The notes under the pieces were generated by a model. The model saw only the letters and a list, made by a program, of their open reading frames with translations, had not been told where the DNA came from and made no database searches. Source: a virus. Taken from it: a stretch of 29,323 nucleotides of DNA. Positions 20,411 through 29,323 of the stretch are shown here, piece after piece; within the stretch, counting starts at the first letter, position 1; every line of letters begins with the position of its first letter. The stretch spans positions 1 to 29,323 of the IMG/VR virus record IMGVR_UViG_3300024518_001171. One strand, written 5' to 3'. The position numbers and the translations under genes were made by a program.

Positions 20411-23230
20411 TCACCGTATTAACCCGGCCCCCATCTCAAAAAGCTTCGCTCCACCGACCCCGGCTGCAGTTAGTGCATGTCGTACTGGTGGGGATTCTGT
20501 AATATCCTCTGCAATAGGCGTTCCTCCAAGAGCAATCTTCAGTATAGTTCTAAGCTCTGTTTGCTGAACCTGGGAAAGCTTTTGTATCTTTGAGTTTATA
20601 AGTCTGGCATAAGTATCTCTCTTAGGGCCTGTCGCTAACAATAAATCAAGAACAGCATCTCTTACAACCTTATCACTAAAAAACTTACCCCTGGTTAGAG
20701 CTCTGTCTAGGGCCCTAGCTGCTGCAAAGGGGACTGAGAACGCAAACTCTGCAGTTCTTTTAGCGAAGAGCCCAATAAGCTGCCCCAAGTTTCTCTGCTC
20801 GTCTGATGTGTCGAAGAAGCTCCTCTTGTTTACATTCCTTTGAGTTATACCAAATCTCTTTGCTGCTCGTGTTGAAGCTAACCAGTTCTGGAAGCCTACT
20901 TTATCTCCCTGGAATAGGAATTCCATTCTCTTGACGGTTTCCCCGTCTAACATATCTGTACCTTCTTTTCTGGCTTTTCCAACAGCCTGGAGCCATGCTC
21001 TCTCAGCAAGAGCCTCCTTCTGTACCTTGGTTCTTACCCTGCCATTGGAATCCCTGTTGAAATTCCTTTTCAATTCTTCAAAGGTCATTCCTTTCTTTGG
21101 ATCTGTATTAAAGAAGTTTTTCCCTATGCCTTCCGCTTCCTCAACTCTGTGTACTTGCTCTCCAGCAGTTTGAGCTCTCCTTTGAGTTCTGTGCCCGAAG
21201 AACTTATCACGTATATCACGTACACGATCCTGGTAATTCTTCTGGACCCCGCCTAATGCTTGTTGTTCAGACAACGCCGTATACCCCTGCATTAGTCCAT
21301 GAGCATCTCTTGCCGAAAGGTAGCCACCCTCCGGTGCACGAGGATCAAAAAATGCGTGATGTTGCCTTCCCAGTTCTTCGCCTTCTCCCACCTTCCTATA
21401 CTGCCTTACAGATAGGCCAAGCCTTTCAGCTATCCCTCTTAGTTCGTTATCTGTTTTGCTTGCAAAATATCCACCGGATAAAGTCCTATAACCGCCCAAA
21501 GCTTCCTGAATGGTAGGCATGTGGTGGAATGGATTATTGATGTCTAAATCCCCACCCGGCTTAAACTCGCTTTGCCGCAATGTCCTTGCTGCCGAAAAAG
21601 CATCCCTCATGCTATCATCTGATTGCATAAGAGCTCGCCACTCATTGTCTATTGGGATAGCTTTTTGCCCATACGCTTCCCTATATAAAGGAGTAGCAGC
21701 GGCTGACAACTCCTTTTTTCTTGCCTTTGCTACCTTACCGGGATCTGTCACCGCTCTGTGTTGAATTGGCGCAACAACTGCCTCGCCCATCCTATCGCCT
21801 CTTGCTTCTAATTCCATAAGATGTTTTTGTTTAATTGGGGTAATTGGACCCATCTGCATAGCGGAAGCAGCAAGCCTTCCCGTAGCGGCTGGATGCTTCT
21901 CAGTTCCATAAGGGGGACCCATTGCCTCATCAGCCAATGTGGTCACCGTATCATGCGGCCTCCTTGGAACAACTCCACGACCAGCCCCTAAATCTGTATG
22001 GGCCGTATCTTGAAGGACTGCCACATCATCTCCCATAGCAGCAGCAACTACATCTGCCCCTTCTTCTAGCTCTGGGCTAAACTCAGCGGGTTTTCTAGGT
22101 GCGCCAGCAAGCCTTCTCTTCAATCCTTCGTAAGTAGCTGGTATTCTATTTGCAACATGCCCAATCGCTCTAGCGCCACCGCCCAAGACAACAGGGGCAA
22201 GACCACCATATAACGCCATCTCTGCGCCGCCTAAAGAACGCTCTCCAACATCACCTCGACCACTACCAAATCCATAAGCGTAGCCCATAGGGGCTCCTAC
22301 ACCAACCGACGGCCCAGCCCAATCCTTAACATTATAAAAGTGTCTGCTTAATTTTGTAGGAGATCTGTGTGCTCCAAACTTTCCTGGCACGAAGGCCGCT
22401 GGAACACCACCAACGCCTAACGCTTCAGAGGTTCGGGGATACAAACTGGTTCGAGCCATTGACCTATTCGCTGCTTCAGCACTAGCTCTTTCCATAGGGC
22501 TAGCAGACCATTGAGCCTGGGGGGTGAACTTCTTACCGGCTTGTTGTGCTAGCAGCCTCTGAGTGCCTTTAACCGTTTGTAGCCCTAGCGATGCCGCCGC
22601 ACCCGGAAGACCATAAACCCCACCGCCACCCACAGCAGCCGCAACATTTTTCCATGGGTCATTTATCCTGCTTTGCGCCAACCTATCTTCAGAGGCTTGC
22701 ATGTATTTATTCCACTTAGGAGTATTCCAGGGAAGCTTTCTTTGCTGGATGGATTGAGGGAGAGATGATAATAAGGCCCCCGATTCATTCCCTATTCCGA
22801 AAGTTGCTGTATTTATACCTTCTTCTGTTAGCCCTGCTGCTGTAATTTCGTCAGGGATTGTGTATCTCGATATAACATCATAGATCTTTTTTTGCGTCTT
22901 ACCAGAAGCACCGGCTTTTTGGGCGATCCCTGTAGCCAGGGTAGGTAACATAGCTAACCCTGGAGTTGTCTGGCTTGTAAAAGCAACTTCCTTCTCTCTT
23001 TGTTTGTCAGAATCGTATACTTCCCAATCGCCTTCAGCGTTCTGAACCTGGAATGGCGGTATCCTATCACCATACATGGACATAGGATTACTCAGATTCT
23101 TTATAGCAAACGCCCATTTATCCACCTCCGACTTTTTCCAAAAAGAAGAATTAGAAGGGACATCCTTGCTATACCATCTTCCATTAAACTGGAATGAATA
23201 GGGCTTCAATTCGGTATCAAGAGTAGCCAT
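20411..23230 (-). CDS. Large virion protein, probable internal/ejection protein (939 aa)
   Basis: 939 residues from ATG 23230 (TAATG overlap with the preceding gene), chosen over a longer frame into that gene. The N-terminus is polar; about 230-390 has Gly/Ala-rich and mildly hydrophobic stretches (AAAVGGGGVYGLPGAAASLG, VGVGAPMGYAYGFGSGRGDV). The rest is charged helix with many Arg/Lys (about 640-820) and an amphipathic C-terminal region. Very large, Ala/Gly-rich then helical proteins at the end of the late block are typical of internal virion proteins ejected into the host. No lytic-transglycosylase or peptidase motif is recognised. Confidence 0.65.
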   Translation of the reverse strand: MATLDTELKPYSFQFNGRWYSKDVPSNSSFWKKSEVDKWAFAIKNLSNPMSMYGDRIPPFQVQNAEGDWEVYDSDKQREKEVAFTSQTTPGLAMLPTLATGIAQKAGASGKTQKKIYDVISRYTIPDEITAAGLTEEGINTATFGIGNESGALLSSLPQSIQQRKLPWNTPKWNKYMQASEDRLAQSRINDPWKNVAAAVGGGGVYGLPGAAASLGLQTVKGTQRLLAQQAGKKFTPQAQWSASPMERASAEAANRSMARTSLYPRTSEALGVGGVPAAFVPGKFGAHRSPTKLSRHFYNVKDWAGPSVGVGAPMGYAYGFGSGRGDVGERSLGGAEMALYGGLAPVVLGGGARAIGHVANRIPATYEGLKRRLAGAPRKPAEFSPELEEGADVVAAAMGDDVAVLQDTAHTDLGAGRGVVPRRPHDTVTTLADEAMGPPYGTEKHPAATGRLAASAMQMGPITPIKQKHLMELEARGDRMGEAVVAPIQHRAVTDPGKVAKARKKELSAAATPLYREAYGQKAIPIDNEWRALMQSDDSMRDAFSAARTLRQSEFKPGGDLDINNPFHHMPTIQEALGGYRTLSGGYFASKTDNELRGIAERLGLSVRQYRKVGEGEELGRQHHAFFDPRAPEGGYLSARDAHGLMQGYTALSEQQALGGVQKNYQDRVRDIRDKFFGHRTQRRAQTAGEQVHRVEEAEGIGKNFFNTDPKKGMTFEELKRNFNRDSNGRVRTKVQKEALAERAWLQAVGKARKEGTDMLDGETVKRMEFLFQGDKVGFQNWLASTRAAKRFGITQRNVNKRSFFDTSDEQRNLGQLIGLFAKRTAEFAFSVPFAAARALDRALTRGKFFSDKVVRDAVLDLLLATGPKRDTYARLINSKIQKLSQVQQTELRTILKIALGGTPIAEDITESPPVRHALTAAGVGGAKLFEMGAGLIR

Positions 23231-25872
23231 TATTGAGCAAACCCCGCACCCACTGCTTCTTCTTGTTCTTTGGTTAAGCCAGTTGTAGGACGCCACTTAG
23301 AGCCCCTTCCGCTTCCACCTGTATCTGGAGTCCCAGTGTAAAAGGCTGACCTATTTCGATCCGTTATAAAACTCTTGTACTCCTCTTTGCCGGTTGAAGG
23401 ATCTTTTTCCATTAACCTATTATTCACTCCGTTATAAAACATGTCAAAGTCTTGTCCAAATACGAGGTCCCCTATAGTTCTCTTTTGACCTAACTTCACC
23501 TGGGAGTGGAGTGGATTCTTAACGTACAATTCGTTAATGCCAGATATTTCCGATTTCATTGATTCAAGGTATCTTTTCATTCCTAATTGGTTAGCTAAAA
23601 GCATGGCTTCAACTTGGGAGCCTGTCAGCACATCACCCGACTTTAGAGTTTGAAGAGACAGCATGAATGCGTCACCAAGACCTATCTGGGTTTTCACAAA
23701 ATCAATTTCATTTATGGTTATCATTGATTTATCAGTAAGCTTCTTATACACATCAATAAGCTGCGCGTGTAATGTACCAAGAGATTTTTTCTTCCTATCT
23801 GACTGTTTAATAAGGTGTATCCCTTCAACTATCCCCAGCGCGTGATCCCAGCGTTTCAGCACCTCATCAAGAGCGTCTCTACGCCTGTTCCATCCAGTAT
23901 CTTTGTGGAACTTCGCTTGCTCAATCGCCCATTTGTCTGACCAAAGAGGAATCCATTTCTGATCATCGCCAGGGTAATAGTTATAGTCATTACCATCTTT
24001 TCGATTAAAGAACCGATCCTCGCTTGATCCTGACATAACCCCAGTTGGGTGCTTGTCTCGAAGCGCTCTCAAACTCGCCTGATCTTCTATCGGATTAAAG
24101 GTTACTTTCTGAGTAGTTGGGTCATGGACTATCCAGAATCTCTGTTTATCTGGGTCTGCTGGTTTTCCTTTTCTAACCGCATCTATGGGCAGTCCATCTT
24201 CTCCGATTACAGCTATTTGCTCATTATTATCTTTGTCAAAATACTTTAGAGTGTCACCAGCTTTTCCAAGAATGGCTGGCCGCTCATTTCTGTATCCCCC
24301 TTGGAGCATTAACTCACCAGCGGTAGGCTCGTCAGGTTTATTCTTGTCACGATGAATTGAAACCACTTTTCTAGTCCACCCAATATCTGGATACGCCTCT
24401 GGATCTTGAAGTACATTGCCATCCTTATCCTTTTTGTAGTATAGGGTATCAGACGATCCCGCTTCCTTGTCTAGCTGGTACTCGTTAGTTAATAGCGTCT
24501 GCTTTTGGGTTTCTGTTTGATGCGCTCTGTCTATTTGACTATGGTAGAATTTACGGGCTTGCTCTTTAACCTCAGCAGGGCTCAAAGCAGCTTTCGCCAG
24601 AGAGCTGTTACCATACTTCTGCATAACACTGTTTTCAAATTCTTCATACGTGGTGCCAGTAGGGAGCTCCTTACGCGCTTCTAAAATAATCTGTCTTCCT
24701 GCTGTTTTAGCATTTTGGTCAAATAGAGTGGTGTTCGTAAGCCAATTTGCATCTTTAGACATGCTATCATAGTCGGTGGTATTCTTTCGGACTCTCTTTT
24801 CCTCCATCATACCATTATCACCCATACGGAAAAACACCGCATAATCTCCGGGCACAGTGTGCCCAGTCTTTTCCAAAAGGAAGGTTAGGGGGGATTGAGC
24901 ACCACCACGATGATAGCCTTTCTTTATTGCCCAGTTCATCACTTGGCGTTTACTTGGGCTAGGACCAACTTCTCTATACAGGAGCTCTAAGGCTTCTCCC
25001 TGTAAATTACTAAGAGCCTCGGTTTGACGGAGAACGGCTATATCCTTCTCTGCAGCATAACCAGCTTTTATCTCCTCTGTATTGGGTAGATTCTTGTTTC
25101 TCCAAATTACTTCAGTTTTTCCAAGATCCTGATTCCATCTATACAGGGGTATCAAAGCGCCCAAATCATAGTTTTCCATAGCGGTCCACATGGCTTGCCT
25201 CTGAGCCATAGTAACACCTGGAGTCACTGAGATAATCTTCATCATCTCAGCTCTATTTTGTGGCCCATGCTTGTCAATTAAAGCTTGCAATCCACGGGAT
25301 GCCGATTCTGTCTCTTGTCTTCGAGCTTCAGTAGCAGAAACTGATGGATTTGAAGTAAGACCTCTAAGGGTGTTTCCTCCGCTTCTAATGTTTGCTCCTG
25401 GATTCGAGATATTATAAAGAAGAGCGATATTATCCTGTCGCCCAGCTTCGTCCAAGAGAGTTCTATCTCCAGCCGCTTTCTTTCTCAAATAATCACTGCG
25501 AAGCTTTCTTGAATCTGCAAGTATAGTATTAGCCTCACCCAAATCAAGCACTCTTTCTTCTGTAAAGGCCGGGATTTCTGTATATGCGGATTCTGCACTT
25601 GGTGGGGTTGCTGCCGCAGGTAAAAGACCAGCGGAAGCAGGAACAAAAACTCCCTCGTCCCTAGTTCTTGAGGGAACGTACCTGCGAGCGTCCTTTCCCA
25701 CAGTGTCGGTAGTCGAGCCGAATAGAAGTTCATCTTCTGGCGAAATGATACCGAGCGACTCTGGATTGCTCGCGGCATATCCACCAAGAGAGCGTTGCGG
25801 ACCCCAAAAAGGGCTTCCAAATCGTGGATCGCCCCCGAAGCCCATTGTAAAAGGATTTATGTACTTAGCCAT
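23230..25872 (-). CDS. Large virion protein, probable internal/ejection protein (880 aa)
   Basis: 880 residues. The N-terminal ~150 are low-order and Gly/Pro/Ser-rich (AKYINPFTMGFGGDPRFGSP). The remainder is mainly helical and charged, with Lys/Asp-rich linkers (DKDGNVLQDPEAYPDIGW, HRDKNKPDEPTAGE). No enzymatic motif is seen, and I do not recognise a named family. It shares TAATG overlaps with both neighbours and pairs with the 939-aa protein, so the two probably form part of the same internal core or DNA-ejection apparatus. Confidence 0.6.
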   Translation of the reverse strand: MAKYINPFTMGFGGDPRFGSPFWGPQRSLGGYAASNPESLGIISPEDELLFGSTTDTVGKDARRYVPSRTRDEGVFVPASAGLLPAAATPPSAESAYTEIPAFTEERVLDLGEANTILADSRKLRSDYLRKKAAGDRTLLDEAGRQDNIALLYNISNPGANIRSGGNTLRGLTSNPSVSATEARRQETESASRGLQALIDKHGPQNRAEMMKIISVTPGVTMAQRQAMWTAMENYDLGALIPLYRWNQDLGKTEVIWRNKNLPNTEEIKAGYAAEKDIAVLRQTEALSNLQGEALELLYREVGPSPSKRQVMNWAIKKGYHRGGAQSPLTFLLEKTGHTVPGDYAVFFRMGDNGMMEEKRVRKNTTDYDSMSKDANWLTNTTLFDQNAKTAGRQIILEARKELPTGTTYEEFENSVMQKYGNSSLAKAALSPAEVKEQARKFYHSQIDRAHQTETQKQTLLTNEYQLDKEAGSSDTLYYKKDKDGNVLQDPEAYPDIGWTRKVVSIHRDKNKPDEPTAGELMLQGGYRNERPAILGKAGDTLKYFDKDNNEQIAVIGEDGLPIDAVRKGKPADPDKQRFWIVHDPTTQKVTFNPIEDQASLRALRDKHPTGVMSGSSEDRFFNRKDGNDYNYYPGDDQKWIPLWSDKWAIEQAKFHKDTGWNRRRDALDEVLKRWDHALGIVEGIHLIKQSDRKKKSLGTLHAQLIDVYKKLTDKSMITINEIDFVKTQIGLGDAFMLSLQTLKSGDVLTGSQVEAMLLANQLGMKRYLESMKSEISGINELYVKNPLHSQVKLGQKRTIGDLVFGQDFDMFYNGVNNRLMEKDPSTGKEEYKSFITDRNRSAFYTGTPDTGGSGRGSKWRPTTGLTKEQEEAVGAGFAQ

Positions 25873-26300
25873 TATGCTAATAGCCCTCCTGCCGAGTGCA
25901 TTTTTTTCTTTTTCTGTCTTTTAGCCATTAACCGCTCTCTTGTGCTTGTCTCAGGGCCAGCTATCGCAGGATCTTCTTGCGTTGGAACCATAGGACCAGC
26001 GTCAAAAGGTTGCGCCACAAACTTACCACCAGGAGTCTTTTTATGCCCTGTGAATGGCTTGGGCTTCGTACTTTCTCCAAGCATCTGCATAGCCATATCG
26101 CGTCTACTTTGGTCAATAGTCGACTTCCTTGTTGCAGCAGAGTAGGCTTGTTGGTTAAATACCCCGTCGGGATTGAATTTAGGATCATAAGGATCTGGAG
26201 ATTTACTACCCAATAACCCCCCTAAACCGCCAGCGCCCGTACCAGCCGCGCCCGGATTAACTCCCAGCCAACTTCCTATAGATGCCATTCCACCAGCCAT
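25872..26300 (-). CDS. Gly-rich small virion protein candidate (142 aa)
   Basis: 142 residues. The N-terminus is Gly/Ala-rich (GSWLGVNPGAAGTGAGGLGG), followed by a polar low-order region and a basic patch (LMAKRQKKKKMHSAGGLLA) at the C-terminus. It overlaps both neighbours by TAATG. It has the look of a small internal virion protein, but no family is recognised. Confidence 0.6.
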   Translation of the reverse strand: MAGGMASIGSWLGVNPGAAGTGAGGLGGLLGSKSPDPYDPKFNPDGVFNQQAYSAATRKSTIDQSRRDMAMQMLGESTKPKPFTGHKKTPGGKFVAQPFDAGPMVPTQEDPAIAGPETSTRERLMAKRQKKKKMHSAGGLLA

Positions 26301-27271
26301 TATGTAGCTCCGAACAGTTTGCCGTAATTAACAAACCTATACCCATTAATCTTGATAACCGCTTCAGGCATAATCTTTTCAACCTCTTGAGCAATGACTC
26401 CGATCCACTTCTTAGGACTCCATATATAATTATATTCGTATATGTTAAATCCCTTATGAAAGCCTACCTGTTCTATATTTTCCTTAAATCGTTCATCAGA
26501 ACCACCAAACATAGACGCTATAGAGGCAAGCGTTCCCAGCGTCTGTAATCCACTAGGCCCAGGCTGTTGCGTAGTAGACCCGTAATCACCTGATATGCCA
26601 GCCATATAGTTGGTGAGCGCCTGTTGTCCTTTAGTAGCATCATACTTATATCTGGCTACCCCTTCATCAAGCCCTCTCTGAGTCATGTCTTGTCGTGCAG
26701 CACCTACGTCTTCCATGGCTCCTGATATACCTAATGGAGCCGCCATTAATGACGGATACATCCCTACAGCTCCAGGACGCATCCCCTGCGCCTGAGTGTA
26801 TGCACCCCCATACATCTCTGCTAACTTATTCGTCATCTGTTGGTTTGCAGCAGCAATAGCGTTTCCTTGGACTATATCGCCCCTGGAGCTTCCGCCGGGC
26901 TGGTATTGCACCATCTGCTGTCTTATTCCTGGAAGAACATTTGAAGTTAATTGAGTTTTAGCTTGGTCACCTAAAGCAGTAGCCATTCTACCGAAGTTCC
27001 CTGAAGAGTAGTCTACATTACCGCCCATAAGCTGCATGCCTTGGGTTTCAGCAGCTTTTTGCATCTCTGCTGGTCTTTCTCCCTTAGTGTAACCTAGAGT
27101 GTATGCTTGGGCAGCTTCTTGCGCCGGGTCGAATCCAGCTATGCTTTTCCCCGAATAGTAATCAGGAACGCCCATAGTATACATGCGCTGAGCTTCGCCC
27201 ATACCATATTTAAGATAGGGTTTCTGCGCGTCCCAGGGTTCTGTTCTAGTTGTTTGTGATCCGCCGCCCAT
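26300..27271 (-). CDS. Virion protein with C-terminal peptidase S74 chaperone
   Basis: 323 residues. Residues 1-255 are Gly, Gln and Ala-rich with QTTRTEPWDAQKPYLKYGMG near the start and helical segments, like the T7 gp14-size internal virion proteins. Residues 258-323 match a peptidase S74 intramolecular chaperone: SDERFKENIEQVGFHKGFNI, YEYNYIWSPKKWIGVIAQEV, then EKIMPEAV. In endosialidase-type S74 domains the Ser and the Lys five residues later cut the chain just before the Ser; both are present (Ser258, Lys263). The chaperone usually guides trimer folding of fibres, so its presence on this protein is notable. GGAG precedes ATG 27271. Confidence 0.78.
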   Translation of the reverse strand: MGGGSQTTRTEPWDAQKPYLKYGMGEAQRMYTMGVPDYYSGKSIAGFDPAQEAAQAYTLGYTKGERPAEMQKAAETQGMQLMGGNVDYSSGNFGRMATALGDQAKTQLTSNVLPGIRQQMVQYQPGGSSRGDIVQGNAIAAANQQMTNKLAEMYGGAYTQAQGMRPGAVGMYPSLMAAPLGISGAMEDVGAARQDMTQRGLDEGVARYKYDATKGQQALTNYMAGISGDYGSTTQQPGPSGLQTLGTLASIASMFGGSDERFKENIEQVGFHKGFNIYEYNYIWSPKKWIGVIAQEVEKIMPEAVIKINGYRFVNYGKLFGAT

Positions 27272-27309
27272 AGGTTATTCTCCGTCAGTTACTGAACTTC
27301 TTTTGTATA

Positions 27310-28317
27310 TCACTCTACTGGATCTCCGCCTTCACCACCACTCTCTTCTTCTTCACCACCATCATCGTCTTCCTCTTCAGCAGCAGGCGCTGGTGGAGGA
27401 GCTCCATAAATAAGGCCAAGGGCCTTTATGTCTGGATATGTGTACGCATTTTCAAGCAATCCCTCATAATGAGGCATATACCCAGTTAGATGCCCTGGAA
27501 CATCGTATCCACCTTCCCATCGTGGAGATGGGATAGCGTATGGTGTGCCGTACCTTCCCCATTCATATTCAGCATGAGGAGAGCCAGACCACCAAGGGGG
27601 GATTATCGATCCCGGTAATGGGCCGCCCACAACTCCTGGAGCGCCGGGAGCCGGAGCACCTGGGGCTGGAGCTGGGGTTCCGCCGGGTGGTGGTTCTCCA
27701 CCGCCTTCTGAAACTTCGTCATCACCCTCGGGCCAATCCAGTTTTCCTGCTGGAGTCAACCCATGACCGTATCCATAAGTTGCTGCATCATCAATTCCCC
27801 AGCCCCAAGTGGGATCAATCAATCCTCCGAAGTCGCCAAAAGACGAAGTTGCACCACCGCCAGAGGTTCCAGAAAGGCCCATCGAGGCTGCACCGCCTGT
27901 TGCACTTTCCATTCCAGAGCCAGCAGTAGGCCCACCAACACCAGACATTCCATGATCCGGGTGCCCTCCAGGGGGTCCGCCAGCTCCAGGGTCACTATGG
28001 TCATCAAGAGAGGTGTCGGCTTCAGAAGAGGGGCCAACGGGGCCTCCAGTTCCTGGGGATCCTGATGGGCCAGGGCCAGCGAAGTCTGCTACATCTGCGC
28101 CGCCTGTGTAACCGCCGCCACCACCCATATCAGTTTCACCCATATCCCCAGCTTCACCAAAGTCAGCGGCTTCAGCATCACCATCTCCACCACCACCCCC
28201 ACCTAACTGAGAGATAGGACCGTCTTTATCGGTGTCATGCCAATAGAATTCATCCTCTTCGACCTTTCCGGTCATAGAGTCAATAACAATTCGGGTGTGG
28301 ATTTTATTTAAGCTCAT
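27310..28317 (-). CDS. Gly/Pro/Asp-rich low-complexity virion protein (335 aa)
   Basis: 335 residues. An ordered start (MSLNKIHTRIVIDSMTGKVE, then EFYWHDTDKDG) is followed by about 200 residues of Gly, Ser, Pro, Ala and Asp with long homopolymeric Gly runs (residues ~39-75). A Tyr/Pro-containing segment (GLTPAGKLDWPEGDDEV, HAEYEWGRYGTPYAIPSPRW) comes next, with an acidic C-terminus. It is probably disordered or collagen-unlike filler in the virion. The start overlaps the neighbouring stop. No function is assigned. Confidence 0.65.
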   Translation of the reverse strand: MSLNKIHTRIVIDSMTGKVEEDEFYWHDTDKDGPISQLGGGGGGDGDAEAADFGEAGDMGETDMGGGGGYTGGADVADFAGPGPSGSPGTGGPVGPSSEADTSLDDHSDPGAGGPPGGHPDHGMSGVGGPTAGSGMESATGGAASMGLSGTSGGGATSSFGDFGGLIDPTWGWGIDDAATYGYGHGLTPAGKLDWPEGDDEVSEGGGEPPPGGTPAPAPGAPAPGAPGVVGGPLPGSIIPPWWSGSPHAEYEWGRYGTPYAIPSPRWEGGYDVPGHLTGYMPHYEGLLENAYTYPDIKALGLIYGAPPPAPAAEEEDDDGGEEEESGGEGGDPVE

Positions 28318-28757
28318 TAATGAATACTCTTTTTCTTTAAGTCATAAGTGTACACAATGTACGAGGATTTCCAATCTTTTAGGATCTTTGCCCAGCCCTT
28401 CCTACCCCAGGCTTCCAGGGAGGCGCAATCTAACGACATGGCAAAGTCTTCCAGCGTTGGGAAGAACTGCCACCATCTTTCCATTCCCTCTCCCCCTATA
28501 GCAACAATTCTTAACACCTTCTTGCGGGGGTATACGATAACCTGCGTTACCATCGCGGCTATAATATTCTTATCCTCTATAGCCGCCCATAGGTGCATTT
28601 GACCATCGACTAGAAATGCGAAGAAATCATCAGGTGTTAGTTCCCCTTCAGCTCGTGCAGCACTTCTTGCTATATGGTCCTTTACATGAGGCCAGACAAC
28701 ATCAATATCTTCAGGGAAGATTAAAGCGACTCTACATTTTGGTCCAGGAGGACCCAT
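28317..28757 (-). CDS. GNAT-fold-like virion protein (146 aa)
   Basis: The region VALIFPEDIDVVWPHVKDHI, followed by a region ending LWAAIEDKNIIAAMVTQVIV, then RIVAIGGEGMERWW and LEAWGRKGWAKILKDW, has the beta-alpha layout and the closing GR-x-GW-x-x-x-L motif of GNAT-like phage proteins found beside internal virion genes. Acetyltransferase activity is doubtful; T7 gp13-type proteins are structural. ATG 28757 is preferred because it overlaps the preceding gene by only 26 bases. In-frame ATG 28805 or TTG 28862 would lengthen it inside that gene. Confidence 0.62.
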   Translation of the reverse strand: MGPPGPKCRVALIFPEDIDVVWPHVKDHIARSAARAEGELTPDDFFAFLVDGQMHLWAAIEDKNIIAAMVTQVIVYPRKKVLRIVAIGGEGMERWWQFFPTLEDFAMSLDCASLEAWGRKGWAKILKDWKSSYIVYTYDLKKKSIH

Positions 28758-29010
28758 CGAACCAATAAATTCCTGCACCCGCTCCCGGATTCCAGTTAGT
28801 TCCATCAGCGTATCTGATGTCGCCGTCTCTTGGTTTTGCTGGGGCTGTGTTCGTTTCTTCAAGTCTCATCACCGATTGGTTGAATAGTATGCTTCCTAAT
28901 CTCTTTAATTCCGTAACTACATAGATTCCCAAATCCTCTGTATTCTCTGGTAGTGGTCCCGGCTCGTATCTTGTTACGGACTTGACCTTCTTTACAGAAG
29001 CCATTACCAT
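28732..29010 (-). CDS. Small tail/virion protein (92 aa)
   Basis: 92 residues. It begins MVMASVKKVKSVTRYEPGPL, has a helical middle (VVTELKRLGSILFNQSVMRL) and closes with RDGDIRYADGTNWNPGAGAG, then IYWFDGSSWTKM. The DGDIRYADGTNW-x-PG-x-G-x-Y pattern is common in small tail-associated or fibre-head proteins of podoviruses. AAGGAG lies 6-7 bases before ATG 29010, and the ATG shares a base with the upstream stop (TAATG). It likely forms part of the tail or tail-fibre attachment; exact role unknown. Confidence 0.68.
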   Translation of the reverse strand: MVMASVKKVKSVTRYEPGPLPENTEDLGIYVVTELKRLGSILFNQSVMRLEETNTAPAKPRDGDIRYADGTNWNPGAGAGIYWFDGSSWTKM

Positions 29011-29323
29011 TAGTAACTCCTTGAGCCGCGTCTACCAGCATCGTCTAATTCAAACTCTAGCCCATCCAGTCTCCAAGAGGTATCCCCGGTAGATTCAATC
29101 TTGATTCCATACAATTTACCACTCGCTCTACAAGATACCTTGGATTGGCTATCTGGGTTAAAAGTTATTGGAGAGCTCCACGTAATAGCCTCTTCCGTAG
29201 ACATCTGGGTTCCTATGTAGAAATTTACTGTATCGGTACTTGCTATGGTCATCTTGGGCCAGATGGCCTTTATTCTTTTTACCGTTGATTGGTCTGGATT
29301 GTTTTGAGCGGTAAATGTCAAGC
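29010..29323 (-). CDS. C-terminus of a tail-like virion protein (partial)
   Basis: The frame is open to the right edge, so the start lies outside the window; 103 residues are visible. The visible end contains IKAIWPKMTIASTDTVNFYI, ITWSSPITFNPDSQSKVSCR, then SGKLYGIKIESTGDTSWRLD, GLEFELDDAGRRGSRSY. Beta-rich domains ending S-G-x-L-x-x-I-x-I-x-S-x-x-x-x-x-W-R-L-D-G-x-E-F-x-x-x-x-x-G-x-R are typical C-termini of phage stabilisation or tail-hub proteins. This is the upstream neighbour of the small tail protein, with TAATG overlap. Confidence 0.7.
   Translation of the reverse strand, partial: LTFTAQNNPDQSTVKRIKAIWPKMTIASTDTVNFYIGTQMSTEEAITWSSPITFNPDSQSKVSCRASGKLYGIKIESTGDTSWRLDGLEFELDDAGRRGSRSY

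Noticed and set aside
23230-23296. N-terminal extension of the 939-aa virion protein (MASYNWLNQRTRRSSGCGVC)
   Set aside because: It would overlap the preceding gene by 67 bases. The ATG at 23230 gives the TAATG junction used throughout this block.

Overview
The window looks like part of a tailed dsDNA phage genome, probably a short-tailed (podovirus-like) virus of an aquatic proteobacterium. The evidence is a packaging and head block (small and large terminase, P22-type portal, scaffold, start of an SU10-type major capsid protein), very large virion proteins of the internal/ejection type, dense ATGA/TAATG gene overlaps, and a compact nucleotide and DNA metabolism operon. The host and environment are inferences.

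Layout. (1) 1-6911, minus strand: transcription runs leftward through a small DUF6356-like membrane protein, an HExxH protein, an unknown protein, TerS, TerL, portal, an 82-aa protein, scaffold and the first 46 codons of the capsid gene, which leaves the window at base 1. (2) 6912-7442: the divergent junction between the late (minus) and early (plus) blocks. It has a hexanucleotide repeat, a palindromic box and GC-rich hairpins. (3) About 7138-10140: an accessory island whose composition and codon use differ from the phage (CGN arginine codons instead of AGA/AGG). It carries a 102-aa protein, a DUF932-like protein, a strong terminator and a convergent radical-SAM-like protein. Two diverged copies of one complex motif (palindrome plus three GATC boxes) flank the DUF932 module. 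(4) 10517-18343, plus strand: small early genes, repeats with overlapping micro-ORFs, a DnaB/RecA-fold helicase, a PD-(D/E)XK nuclease, a class II (cobalamin-dependent) ribonucleotide reductase, an HNH protein, an SSB/DUF736-like protein, a RecB-like exonuclease and a calcineurin-type phosphoesterase. (5) A terminator at 18342-18365 closes the minus-strand block. (6) 18379-29323, minus strand: small membrane, lipoprotein and coiled-coil genes (probable lysis region) with an IscA-type Fe-S protein among them, two giant virion proteins, a virion protein with a peptidase S74 tail, Gly-rich and GNAT-like structural proteins, and the C-terminus of a tail-like protein at the right edge.

How the genes fit together: the plus block would supply DNA unwinding, dNTPs and DNA ends, while the minus blocks build, fill and release the particle. 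The two minus blocks read in the same direction, so on a circular or permuted map capsid and tail genes would join base 1 to base 29323. No DNA polymerase, primase, RNA polymerase, integrase or recognisable endolysin is visible here. The features most worth a second look are the duplicated boxes around the DUF932 module, the radical-SAM-like gene beside it, the micro-ORFs and the IscA gene in the lysis region.
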